Positions 46,325 to 54,479 of a stretch of 64,000 nt of DNA are shown one piece after another. The position numbers and the translations under genes were made by a program. The notes beneath the pieces are model-generated. The model did no database searches and was not told the DNA's origin. It was given only the letters and a program-made list of their open reading frames with translations. This DNA comes from Rhizobium sp. BK418 (GTDB taxonomy: Bacteria > Pseudomonadota > Alphaproteobacteria > Rhizobiales > Rhizobiaceae): contig NZ_SLZK01000003.1 of NCBI RefSeq assembly GCF_004341105.1, positions 124,001-188,000 of the forward strand, written 5' to 3'. Each line of letters opens with the position of its first letter. Position 1 is the stretch's first letter.

Positions 46325-47446
46325 ATGAAGAAGTCTCTCTTGTCAGCGGTGGCACTGACGGCGATCGTCGCGTTCGGCGGCATTGCACGAGCTGACATCG
46401 TGATCGGCGTTGGCGGCCCGCTGACGGGTCCAAACGCTGCATTCGGCGCCCAGCTTCAGAAGGGTGCGGAGCAGGCAGCCGCCGACATCAACGCTGCTGG
46501 CGGCATCAACGGCGAGAAGATCAAGATCGAGCTCGGCGACGACGTTTCCGACCCGAAGCAGGGTATCTCCGTCGCCAACAAGTTCGTTGCTGACGGCGTG
46601 AAGTTCGTTATCGGCCACTTCAACTCGGGCGTTTCGATCCCGGCTTCCGAAGTTTACGCCGAGAACGGCATTCTCGAGATCACCCCGGCTGCTACGAACC
46701 CGGTTTTCACTGAGCGTGGGCTGTGGAACACCTTCCGCACTTGCGGCCGTGACGACCAGCAGGGTGCGATCGCCGGCAAATATCTGGCCGATCACTTCAA
46801 GGACGCCAAGATCGCCGTCATTCACGACAAGACCCCCTATGGCCAGGGCCTCGCTGACGAAACCAAGAAGGCTCTGAATGCCGCTGGCGTCACCGAAGTC
46901 ATGTACGAAGGCGTCAACGTCGGCGACAAGGACTTCTCGGCTCTCATCGCAAAGATGAAGGAAGCCGGCGTTTCGATCATCTATTGGGGTGGCCTGCACA
47001 CCGAAGCCGGTCTCATCATCCGTCAGTCGGCCGACCAGGGCCTGAAGGCAGCGCTCGTTTCGGGTGACGGTATCGTCTCGAACGAACTCGCTTCCATCGC
47101 GGGTGACGCCGTCGCCGGCACGCTGAACACCTTCGGCCCGGATCCGACGCTGAACCCGGCCAACAAGGACCTCGTCGCGAAGTTCAAGGCTGCCGGCTTC
47201 AATCCGGAAGCTTACACGCTCTATTCCTACGCTGCTCTGCAGACAATCGCTGCTGCTGCCAAGGCTGCCGGTTCCACGGACGCTGAAGCCGTCGCCGCTG
47301 CGATGAAGGAAAAGGGTCCGTTCCCGACCGTTCTCGGCAACATTTCCTTCGACGAAAAGGGCGACCCGAAGCTTCCGGGCTACGTCATGTACGAATGGAA
47401 GAAGGGCGAAGACGGCAAGTACAGCTACTTCCCGAAGGCCGATTAA
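46325..47446 (+). CDS. livK: Branched-chain amino-acid ABC transporter substrate-binding protein (LivK/LivJ type)
   Basis: A 373-residue periplasmic binding protein. A signal peptide covers about 1-23 (cleavage ARA-DI), followed by the family start [29 protein letters not shown]. Typical segments are [39 protein letters not shown], and the hinge region LFYAAL-like [13 protein letters not shown]. Codon use is strongly biased to preferred codons, suggesting high expression. A strong terminator follows. It binds branched-chain or related amino acids; the exact range is unknown. Confidence 0.95.
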   Translation: MKKSLLSAVALTAIVAFGGIARADIVIGVGGPLTGPNAAFGAQLQKGAEQAAADINAAGGINGEKIKIELGDDVSDPKQGISVANKFVADGVKFVIGHFNSGVSIPASEVYAENGILEITPAATNPVFTERGLWNTFRTCGRDDQQGAIAGKYLADHFKDAKIAVIHDKTPYGQGLADETKKALNAAGVTEVMYEGVNVGDKDFSALIAKMKEAGVSIIYWGGLHTEAGLIIRQSADQGLKAALVSGDGIVSNELASIAGDAVAGTLNTFGPDPTLNPANKDLVAKFKAAGFNPEAYTLYSYAALQTIAAAAKAAGSTDAEAVAAAMKEKGPFPTVLGNISFDEKGDPKLPGYVMYEWKKGEDGKYSYFPKAD

Positions 47447-47476
47447 TTTCGGCCTCTGGCAGATATGCCTTTTATG

Positions 47477-47504
47477 GAAGCCCGGTCATCGACCGGGCTT
47501 CTTT
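47477..47504 (+). terminator. Terminator of the liv operon
   Basis: Perfect 11-bp stem GAAGCCCGGTC/GACCGGGCTTC (47477-47487 and 47491-47501) with a 3-base apparent loop, then TTTCGTTTC. It lies 31 bases past the livK stop. Confidence 0.9.
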
Positions 47505-47589
47505 CGTTTCGCGCTTGTGGCATTCAAAGATCATTCCATTCCCGGCTCGTATGTCCTAAGCAGAGGCAAAGGACGGAGGAACCAGATTC

Positions 47590-48558
47590 ATGCCAAGACC
47601 CCGCATTCTCGTCACCCGGCGTTGGCCCGCCGCCGTCGAAGCTGTGCTCACCGAGCGCTTCGAGGCGACGCTCAGCAAGGATGATATCCCCCTCGGTGAA
47701 AACGAACTGCGCCAGGCGCTGGCGGAATACGATGCGGTTCTGCCGACGGTTTCCGACAAGCTGCCGGCTGCGGTCTTTGCGGGTGATGTCCGCACGAAAA
47801 TCCTCGGCAATTTCGGGGTCGGCTTCAATCATATCGATATCGCGACCGCCAAAGCGAAAGGCATCACGGTCACGAATACGCCGGGTGTGCTCACCGATTG
47901 CACCGCCGATATTGCCATGTTGCTCCTGCTGTCAGTTGCGCGTCGTGGTGGGGAGGGTGAGCGGCAGCTGCGGGCGGGAGAATGGAAGGGCTGGTGCCCG
48001 ACTCATATGATCGGCACGAAGGTTACCGGCAAGACCGTCGGCATCATCGGTTTCGGGCGGATCGGCAAGGCTTTTGCGCAACGCTGCCATTTCGGCTTCG
48101 GCATGGATGTCGTGTTCTACAATCGCTCACAGGTCGATCCGGCGGAATCCGCACGCTATGGCGCGCGTCAGCTTGCTTCGGTGGAGGACGTGCTTGAGAC
48201 TTCCGATTTCGTCTCCCTGCATTGCCCTGGCGGGGCAGAGAATCGGCACTTGATGAACGCGGCGCGGTTTGCAGCGATGAAGTCAGGCGCCTTCCTCATC
48301 AATACGGCGCGTGGCGACGTGGTCGATGAGGCGGCGCTGATTGCGGCGCTCGCGAACGGCACCATCCGTGGCGCAGGGCTCGATGTCTATGAGGCAGAGC
48401 CGCATGTGCCCGAAGCGTTGCGCCGGATGGAGAATGTCATTTTGTTGCCGCATCTCGGCAGTGCCACCGAGGAGACGCGCACGGCGATGGGAATGAAGGT
48501 CGTGGACAATCTGACGGCGTTTTTCGAGGGGCGGGACGTTCCGGACAGAGTCGTTTAA
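47590..48558 (+). CDS. D-2-hydroxyacid dehydrogenase (glyoxylate/hydroxypyruvate reductase type)
   Basis: A 322-residue NAD(P)-linked enzyme of the GyaR/GhrB branch. It has GNFGVGFNHIDIATAKAKGI, the nucleotide-binding motif GKTVGIIGFGRIGKAFAQR, the catalytic Arg in NTARGDVVDEAAL, Glu in LDVYEAEPHVPE and the His in LLPHLGSATEETR. The active site is complete. It likely reduces glyoxylate or hydroxypyruvate. GGACGGAGGAA lies upstream of the ATG. It stands between the liv operon and the two-component pair, convergent with the latter. Confidence 0.92.
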   Translation: MPRPRILVTRRWPAAVEAVLTERFEATLSKDDIPLGENELRQALAEYDAVLPTVSDKLPAAVFAGDVRTKILGNFGVGFNHIDIATAKAKGITVTNTPGVLTDCTADIAMLLLLSVARRGGEGERQLRAGEWKGWCPTHMIGTKVTGKTVGIIGFGRIGKAFAQRCHFGFGMDVVFYNRSQVDPAESARYGARQLASVEDVLETSDFVSLHCPGGAENRHLMNAARFAAMKSGAFLINTARGDVVDEAALIAALANGTIRGAGLDVYEAEPHVPEALRRMENVILLPHLGSATEETRTAMGMKVVDNLTAFFEGRDVPDRVV

Positions 48559-48573
48559 GGCCGCTCGCTATCG

Positions 48574-49494
48574 TCACATCTCGTGTAGTACATGCGCCGC
48601 CTTCACGGCGGCGGATGCCCTGTTTTCCACGCCAAGCTTCACGTAGATCTGCTCCAGGTGCTTGTTCACCGTGCGAGCGGAAAGGCCGAGAATTTCACCG
48701 ATATCGCGGTTGGCCTTGCCCTTGGCGATCCACATCAGCACCTCGGATTCGCGTTGCGTCAACGCGAAATGCTGGCGCAGCACTTCGTCGTCGCTGCGCT
48801 GGTTGGCGGCGGTCAGGCGGAATAGATATTCGTCCGGGCCAATGGCGCCGAGGAAGGCTAGCTGCAGGGCTGCCTGGCCGGCATGAGCGATCGAAATCAG
48901 GGCATCGCGGGCGGCAGCGGCGCGCTCCGTCATCCAGTTGCCGATCGTGCGGGAAATGACGTCCATGCCGTCGTCGCTGCCCATGGCGGCATTGACGAGG
49001 CGGGTTGCCTGCGGTGTGGACCAATGGATCGCGCCATTACCCTTGACCGCCAGCAGATGCCGGCCGGCGGCATCGAGCGCCACGCGTGCGCTCTGCGCCG
49101 AGCGGGCATTGCGCAGGTGAACGCGGATGCGGGCGCGCAACTCGTCGATGTTGATCGGCTTCGACAGATAGTCGACACCGCCGGATTCCAGCGCGTGGAC
49201 AACATGTTCGGTTTCGGTGAGCCCGGTCATGAAGATGACGGGCACTTGCGCGACGGCCGCATTGGCCTTCAGTCTGCGGCAGGTTTCGAAACCGTCCATC
49301 GACGGCATGACGGCATCGAGCAGGATGAGATCGGGCGTGATGCGCTCTACGATATTGAGCGCGGCCGAGCCCGATGTGGCGATCAGCACGGAAAAGCCGG
49401 ATTGTTCCAGCGCATCTGTCAGGAAGCCGAGCGCCTCGGGCGAATCGTCGACCAGGAGAACGATGTCGCGGGGGAGCTCAGCCAACGGTTTCAC
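48574..49494 (-). CDS. Response regulator, receiver plus LuxR-type HTH
   Basis: About 306 residues from GTG 49494; TTG 49485 is an alternative. The receiver lies at about 10-125: LLVDDSPEALGFLTDALEQ, phospho-acceptor in LILLDAVMPSMDGFETC, MTGLTETEHV and YLSKPIN. A linker domain of about 110 residues follows, then a GerE/LuxR HTH: LTQRESEVLMWIAKGKANRDI and LSARTVNKHLEQIYVKLGV. It overlaps the kinase gene by 17 bases, so the two are translationally coupled and form a cognate pair. Divergent urtA is its most likely target; that link is inferred from gene order. Confidence 0.9.
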   Translation of the reverse strand: MKPLAELPRDIVLLVDDSPEALGFLTDALEQSGFSVLIATSGSAALNIVERITPDLILLDAVMPSMDGFETCRRLKANAAVAQVPVIFMTGLTETEHVVHALESGGVDYLSKPINIDELRARIRVHLRNARSAQSARVALDAAGRHLLAVKGNGAIHWSTPQATRLVNAAMGSDDGMDVISRTIGNWMTERAAAARDALISIAHAGQAALQLAFLGAIGPDEYLFRLTAANQRSDDEVLRQHFALTQRESEVLMWIAKGKANRDIGEILGLSARTVNKHLEQIYVKLGVENRASAAVKAAHVLHEM

Positions 49495-52400
49495 CTTTTT
49501 CTTCGAATTTGTGCAGGAAATCCATGAAGCCGGCGAGATTGAAGGCGGCGACATAGGATCGGAGTTCCTCGGTGAATGGCTGATTTGCCTCCACTTTGGC
49601 AAGGTCGGCGAGTTTGGCTTCTATGCCCCTGATGTAGCCGATCTCTCCGAGGCGCAGCAGCTCCTGCACATGCGCGGTTCCGGGGCCTGTAAGCGGCATG
49701 GCTGCGGTTGCCGGCGCCGGGATCTGGTCGTCGGCATAGAGCCATTTCAATCCAAGTTGCAGCGCGAGCTTGTCGCGCAGCTGCCTGATATCGACAGGCT
49801 TGCCGATAGCGTCGTTGTGGCTGTCGTCGCTGTCGCTGTGGGCGGCGGCGTCGCCGATATTGGCTGACAGCATCACGATTGGCGCTGTGCATCCCGCCTC
49901 GCGCAGCCGGGAGACCAGCTGCCAGCCATTCATGCCGGGCATGGAGATATCGACGAGGAAGAGATCCGGCTCGATGCCTTCGATCAGCGTCAGGCAGTCA
50001 GGTCCGCTTGCTGCTGTCAGCACGATGAAATCGAGAGGCGCTAATATCTCGCGCATCATCTCGCGATGGTCCTCATTGTCATCAACGACGACAATGGTCC
50101 GGCGCGGGCCGTCATAGCTGATGATCTTTTTCTCCTGCGGCGGAGCTGCAGGGCGAAGCACCGCCGACAGCATGAGCCGGATGCGGAAGGTTGACCCCCT
50201 GTCTTTTTCGCTTGCGACGGAGATTTCGCCGCCGAGCGTGTTGGTGAGCAGCCGGGTGATGGTGAGACCGAGGCCGAGGCCGGGCATCGGCCGCACGGTT
50301 TCGGCTTCACCGCGCTGGAAGGGTTCGTAGATGCGCGTCAGATCTTTCTCCGCAATGCCGCGTCCCGTGTCGGAGACGGTGAAGGTTGCAACCTGGCTGC
50401 GGTAGCCGACATCGAAGGTGACGCTGCCTTCGTCGGTAAACTTGATCGCATTGGAAAGCAGATTGACGAGGATTTGTCTCAGTCGCTTCTCGTCGGTACG
50501 CACAAATTGCGGCAGAGCCTGAGAACGTTCGTGGATGAAGGACAGGCCCTTTGCCTGCGCCTGCGGACGGAACATATCGACGATCTGGTCGAGGAAATCC
50601 TGAATATTGATTTCGTTCGAATAGACCTGCAGGCGGCCGGCTTCGATCTTCGAGATATCGAGCAGGCCGTCGATCAGGCCGGAGAGATGTTCGGCGCTGC
50701 GGCGAATGACCTTGATGGAGGACTGACGCGGCGGGGGGATCGTCTCGTCGCGCTCAAGGATCTGCGCATAGCCGAGAACGGCATTGAGAGGCGTGCGCAA
50801 TTCGTGGCTCAGTCCGACGACATAACGGCTCTTGGCGCGGTTGGCGGCTTCGGCGGTTTCCTTGGCGGTCTGCAGGGCGGCGTCGGTCTTCTTGTGGGCT
50901 GCGATTTCCTTGAGGAGCAGCGTGTTCTGGCGGGAAGATTCCTCCTCGGCGACGACACGGCTGTCATGGGCGAGCACATAAAACCAGCAGGCAATGCCGG
51001 CGATGACCGAGAAGACGAAGAAGACGATCAGGATGGTGCGATTGACGACTTCGGCCGTCTCCGGCGAGGCCGAGCCGACCTGATGGGCGATCATGGCAAG
51101 GATTGCACCGACGGCCGTCAATGCCAGCGCCACAGCGATGCCGTAACGGCCGAGGCGGGTGGTCAGCTTCTGGACGATAGTTTCCGGCAACAGAGTCTTG
51201 GCGACAGCGCCGACCTGCGCATTGAAGCGGGCATTCGGCTTGCACATGTCGTGGCAGCGGCTGTCGAGAGAGCAGCAGAGCGAGCAGATCGGTGCGGCAT
51301 AGGCAGGGCACCAGGCCATGTCTTCGGGCTCGAATGGATGTTCGCAGACGGAGCAGGTGATGGTGGTCAGGTTCTTCCAGGCATGGCGCGGCTTGCGGGC
51401 GAGATAGAACTTACCCTTCGTTATCAAGGCGATGGCGGGCGAGGCGATCAGTGCAATCACCAGCGTGATGTAGGGGGCAAGTGAGGCGGCGAGCGAGCCG
51501 AAGATGCCGAAATGGGCGATCAACGCAATGCCGGCCGACAGTGTCATGGCGCCGAGGCCGACCGGATTGATATCGTAAAGATGGGCGCGTTTGAATTCTA
51601 TGCCGGGAGGAGCTAGGCCGAGCGGCTTGTTGATGAAGAGGTCGGCCGAGATGGTGCAGAGCCACGCCATGGCGATGATCGAGAAGATGCCGAGCGTTTC
51701 CTCGAGCAGCCGGTAGATGCCGAGCTCCATCAGGAGCAGCGCGATCGCCACGTTGAAGACAAGCCAGATGACGCGGCCGGGATGGCTGTGGGTCAGGCGA
51801 GAGAAGAAGTTCGACCAGGCAAGCGACCCGGCATAGGCATTCATGACGTTGATCTTCAACTGCGAGACCACCACGAAGGCGGCCATCAGCAGCAGGGCGG
51901 CATTGTGCCAGGGAATCATGTAGCCGAAGGCGGTCAGATACATCTGCGCTGGGTCGGCGGCGCGGTCGACAGGCACGCCCGAGGTGAAGGTCAGCACCAC
52001 GAGGAAGGAACCGGCGAGCAGCTTCGGCGCGCCGATGACGACCCAGCCGGGGCCGGCGAGGAAGACGGCAAGGCGGTGACGCCACTTGCGCTGTGGATCA
52101 GGCGGCAGGAAGCGCAGGAAGTCCGCCTGTTCGCCGATCTGCGACATCAGCGCCAGAATGACGGCCGAGGCCGCGCCGAATTCCACGAGGCTGAAATCGG
52201 CGACTGTGCCGGGCGGGCCGGAGGCATGGCGTATGCCGGCAAAGGCGCGCCAGACATCGAATTGCTGCCAGTCCATCAGCGCGATAAAGATGAAGGGCAG
52301 AATGTTGAGGACGATCCAGAAAGGCTGGGTCATCAGCTGGAACTTGCTGATCAACCGCACGCCATGGGTGACGAGCGGGATCACCATGACGGCACTGATG

Positions 52401-52861
52401 ATGTAGCCGATCCACAAGGGTATGCCGAGCGTCAGCTCCAGCGCGCCCGACATGATCGAGGCCTCGATTGCGAACAGCATGAAGGTGAAGCTCGCATAGA
52501 TCAGCGAGGTGATGGTCGAGCCGATATAACCGAAGCTCGCGCCGCGCGTCAGAAGGTCGATATCGACGCCGTGACGGATGGCATAGCGGCTGATCGGCAG
52601 ACCAATCGCCAGCATGGCGATGGAGGCGACGACGATGGCGAAAAAGGCATTGGTCGTGCCGTAGGACAATGTGATCGCGCCGCCGATCGCCTCCAACGCC
52701 AGAAAGGAGATGGCGCCGATCGCGGTCTGCGAGATCCGCTGGGAGGAGAAGCGTCGGGCGCTCTTGGCGGTGAAACGCAGTGCGTAGTCTTCCAGCGTCT
52801 GGTTGGCGACCCAGCGATTATATTCGCGTCGCACTGGAATGATGCGTTGGCGCGCTGCCAT
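49478..52861 (-). CDS. Hybrid sensor histidine kinase with NCS1-type transporter input domain
   Basis: An 1127-residue protein with an unusual domain order. Residues 1-490 form a 12-span NCS1-like permease (the RGASFGYIGS motif at 106-115 matches cytosine/purine permeases). Residues 503-540 hold eight Cys (C503, C506, C518, C526, C529, C530, C536, C540), a likely metal site. Two further spans (572-595, 608-632) lead to the HisKA domain with H686 (GLSHELRTPLN), an ATPase domain (N804; DTGRGIAEKD; GLGLGLTITR) and a receiver (D927/D928, D971). The last 70 residues are helical. AAGGAA precedes the ATG. It may sense a substrate by transporting or binding it, like CbrA-type kinases; urea or purine products are suggested by neighbouring urt and ure genes only. 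Confidence 0.92.
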   Translation of the reverse strand: MAARQRIIPVRREYNRWVANQTLEDYALRFTAKSARRFSSQRISQTAIGAISFLALEAIGGAITLSYGTTNAFFAIVVASIAMLAIGLPISRYAIRHGVDIDLLTRGASFGYIGSTITSLIYASFTFMLFAIEASIMSGALELTLGIPLWIGYIISAVMVIPLVTHGVRLISKFQLMTQPFWIVLNILPFIFIALMDWQQFDVWRAFAGIRHASGPPGTVADFSLVEFGAASAVILALMSQIGEQADFLRFLPPDPQRKWRHRLAVFLAGPGWVVIGAPKLLAGSFLVVLTFTSGVPVDRAADPAQMYLTAFGYMIPWHNAALLLMAAFVVVSQLKINVMNAYAGSLAWSNFFSRLTHSHPGRVIWLVFNVAIALLLMELGIYRLLEETLGIFSIIAMAWLCTISADLFINKPLGLAPPGIEFKRAHLYDINPVGLGAMTLSAGIALIAHFGIFGSLAASLAPYITLVIALIASPAIALITKGKFYLARKPRHAWKNLTTITCSVCEHPFEPEDMAWCPAYAAPICSLCCSLDSRCHDMCKPNARFNAQVGAVAKTLLPETIVQKLTTRLGRYGIAVALALTAVGAILAMIAHQVGSASPETAEVVNRTILIVFFVFSVIAGIACWFYVLAHDSRVVAEEESSRQNTLLLKEIAAHKKTDAALQTAKETAEAANRAKSRYVVGLSHELRTPLNAVLGYAQILERDETIPPPRQSSIKVIRRSAEHLSGLIDGLLDISKIEAGRLQVYSNEINIQDFLDQIVDMFRPQAQAKGLSFIHERSQALPQFVRTDEKRLRQILVNLLSNAIKFTDEGSVTFDVGYRSQVATFTVSDTGRGIAEKDLTRIYEPFQRGEAETVRPMPGLGLGLTITRLLTNTLGGEISVASEKDRGSTFRIRLMLSAVLRPAAPPQEKKIISYDGPRRTIVVVDDNEDHREMMREILAPLDFIVLTAASGPDCLTLIEGIEPDLFLVDISMPGMNGWQLVSRLREAGCTAPIVMLSANIGDAAAHSDSDDSHNDAIGKPVDIRQLRDKLALQLGLKWLYADDQIPAPATAAMPLTGPGTAHVQELLRLGEIGYIRGIEAKLADLAKVEANQPFTEELRSYVAAFNLAGFMDFLHKFEEKGETVG

Positions 52862-52969
52862 ACGGTTCCTTCAGGCCTTTTGTTCCCCTCATGACGCTTT
52901 CGTAACACGGATCATCCCGGGGCTTAAGAGTGCGGTGCTGCGCAAACCTGCACATTTAGCCCCGTCGGC

Positions 52970-52985
52970 TACGTCAATCGACGTA
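52970..52985. promoter_or_regulatory. Palindrome TACGTC-AATC-GACGTA between kinase and urtA
   Basis: Perfect 6-bp inverted repeat with a 4-base spacer (52970-52975 and 52980-52985), 109 bases from the kinase start and 96 from the urtA start. LuxR-type response regulators often bind palindromes of about this size, so this is a candidate operator for the adjacent regulator. No sigma-54 (-24/-12) motif was found in this region. Confidence 0.5.
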
Positions 52986-53080
52986 TACGGTTTTGCGATG
53001 CAGCACCCGATAGTTCTTTAAGCAACAGTTAATCACCGTTTCCGGCCTGTTGCGGAACAAGAAGAGGGGAGTTCAACCAG

Positions 53081-54373
53081 ATGAATCTCAGATCCACACT
53101 TACGGGCGCGACGCTCGGCGCGGTCATGGCCGCATCGGCCGCCTTACACGGCGCGGTTGCTGCCGACGACACGATCAAAGTCGGCGTTTTGCACTCGCTT
53201 TCCGGCACGATGGCGATTTCCGAAACGACGCTGAAAGACGCCATGCTGATGCTCATCGACGAGCAGAACAAGAAGGGTGGCCTTCTCGGCAAGAAGCTTG
53301 AAGCCGTCGTCGTCGACCCGGCGTCCGACTGGCCGCTCTTTGCCGAAAAGGCGCGTGAGCTGATCGAGAAGGACAAGGTTGCGGCCGTCTTCGGTTGCTG
53401 GACCTCCTCTTCGCGCAAGTCCGTCCTGCCTGTATTCGAAGAGCTGAACTCGCTGCTCTTCTACCCGGTCCAGTATGAGGGTGAGGAATCCTCGCGCAAC
53501 ATCTTCTACACGGGTGCTGCTCCGAATCAGCAGGCGATCCCGGCCGTCGACTACCTGATGAACACCGAAGGCGTGAAGCGCTTCGTGCTCGAAGGCACCG
53601 ACTACGTCTATCCGCGCACGACCAACAAGATCTTGGAAGCCTATCTCGAATCCAAGGGTATTCCGAAGGAAGACATCCTGATCAACTACACGCCGTTCGG
53701 CTTCTCCGACTGGCAGACGGAAGTTTCCAAGATCAAGGAATTCGGTTCGGCCGGCAAGAAGACCGCTGTCGTCTCCACCATCAACGGTGATGCCAACGTT
53801 CCTTTCTACAAGGAACTCGGCAACCAGGGCGTCAAGGCAACCGATATTCCTGTTGTCGCCTTCTCGGTCGGCGAAGAAGAGCTTGCCGGTCTCGACACCA
53901 AGCCGCTCGTCGGCCACCTGGCAGCCTGGAACTACTTCGAATCGGTCGATACGCCGATCAACAAGAAGTTCATCAAGGAATGGCACGCCTTCACCAAGAA
54001 CGACAAGCGCGTGACCAACGACCCGATGGAAGCCGCCTATATCGGCTTCAACGCCTGGGTTAAGGCCGTCCAGGCCGCCGGTACCACCGATACCGACGCG
54101 GTTCTCGACCACATTATTGGCGTCTCCGTCCCGAACCTCTCCGGCGGTACCGCAACTGTCATGCCGAACCACCACATCACCAAGCCGGTGCTGATCGGTG
54201 AAATCCAGGCCAACGGCCAGTTCGAAATCGTCCAGCAGACCCCCGAGGTTGTCGGCGACGAATGGTCCGACTTCCTGCCGGACTCCAAGGACCTGATTTC
54301 CGATTGGCGCAAGCCGATGAACTGCGGCAACTTCAACGTTGCCACCGGCAAATGCGGCGGCAAGGGTTCCTGA
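53081..54373 (+). CDS. urtA: Urea ABC transporter substrate-binding protein UrtA
   Basis: A 430-residue periplasmic binding protein. A signal peptide covers about 1-27 (cleavage AVA-AD). The UrtA-specific segments are IKVGVLHSLSGTMAISETTLKDA, VFGCWTSSSRKSVLPVFEEL, LLFYPVQYEGEESSRNIFYTGAAPNQQ and ETDYVYPRTTN-like EGTDYVYPRTTNKIL. These set it apart from LivK. It binds urea for UrtBCDE. GAAGAGGGGAG precedes the start. Strong codon bias suggests high expression, and a stable hairpin at 54402 separates it from urtB. Confidence 0.97.
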   Translation: MNLRSTLTGATLGAVMAASAALHGAVAADDTIKVGVLHSLSGTMAISETTLKDAMLMLIDEQNKKGGLLGKKLEAVVVDPASDWPLFAEKARELIEKDKVAAVFGCWTSSSRKSVLPVFEELNSLLFYPVQYEGEESSRNIFYTGAAPNQQAIPAVDYLMNTEGVKRFVLEGTDYVYPRTTNKILEAYLESKGIPKEDILINYTPFGFSDWQTEVSKIKEFGSAGKKTAVVSTINGDANVPFYKELGNQGVKATDIPVVAFSVGEEELAGLDTKPLVGHLAAWNYFESVDTPINKKFIKEWHAFTKNDKRVTNDPMEAAYIGFNAWVKAVQAAGTTDTDAVLDHIIGVSVPNLSGGTATVMPNHHITKPVLIGEIQANGQFEIVQQTPEVVGDEWSDFLPDSKDLISDWRKPMNCGNFNVATGKCGGKGS

Positions 54374-54401
54374 GTTAGCCCGTCCGGCATGAGCCACAAG
54401 A

Positions 54402-54432
54402 CTTCCGTCCGGGTTTCAGATCCGGACGGAAG
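54402..54432 (+). other. Intercistronic hairpin between urtA and urtB
   Basis: Perfect 11-bp stem CTTCCGTCCGG/CCGGACGGAAG (54402-54412 and 54422-54432) with a 9-base loop, not followed by a T run. It probably protects or partly ends the abundant urtA message relative to urtBCDE. Confidence 0.7.
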
Positions 54433-54479
54433 CTTCGTCCCCAGCGGTTGCTGCTACGACAATTTAGGCGGGAAAGCCG

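Noticed and set aside
51782..52894. 370-codon plus-strand frame opposite the NCS1 part of the kinase
   Set aside because: Shadow of transmembrane-coding sequence, rich in Gln/Asp/Arg, extending past the kinase start.
52862..53080. Possible sigma-54 (NtrC-type) promoter for urtA
   Set aside because: I looked for TGGCAC-N5-TTGC in the kinase-urtA gap on both strands and found no acceptable match.
53144..54397. 417-codon minus-strand frame opposite urtA
   Set aside because: Antisense shadow of a highly codon-biased gene; no supporting signal.
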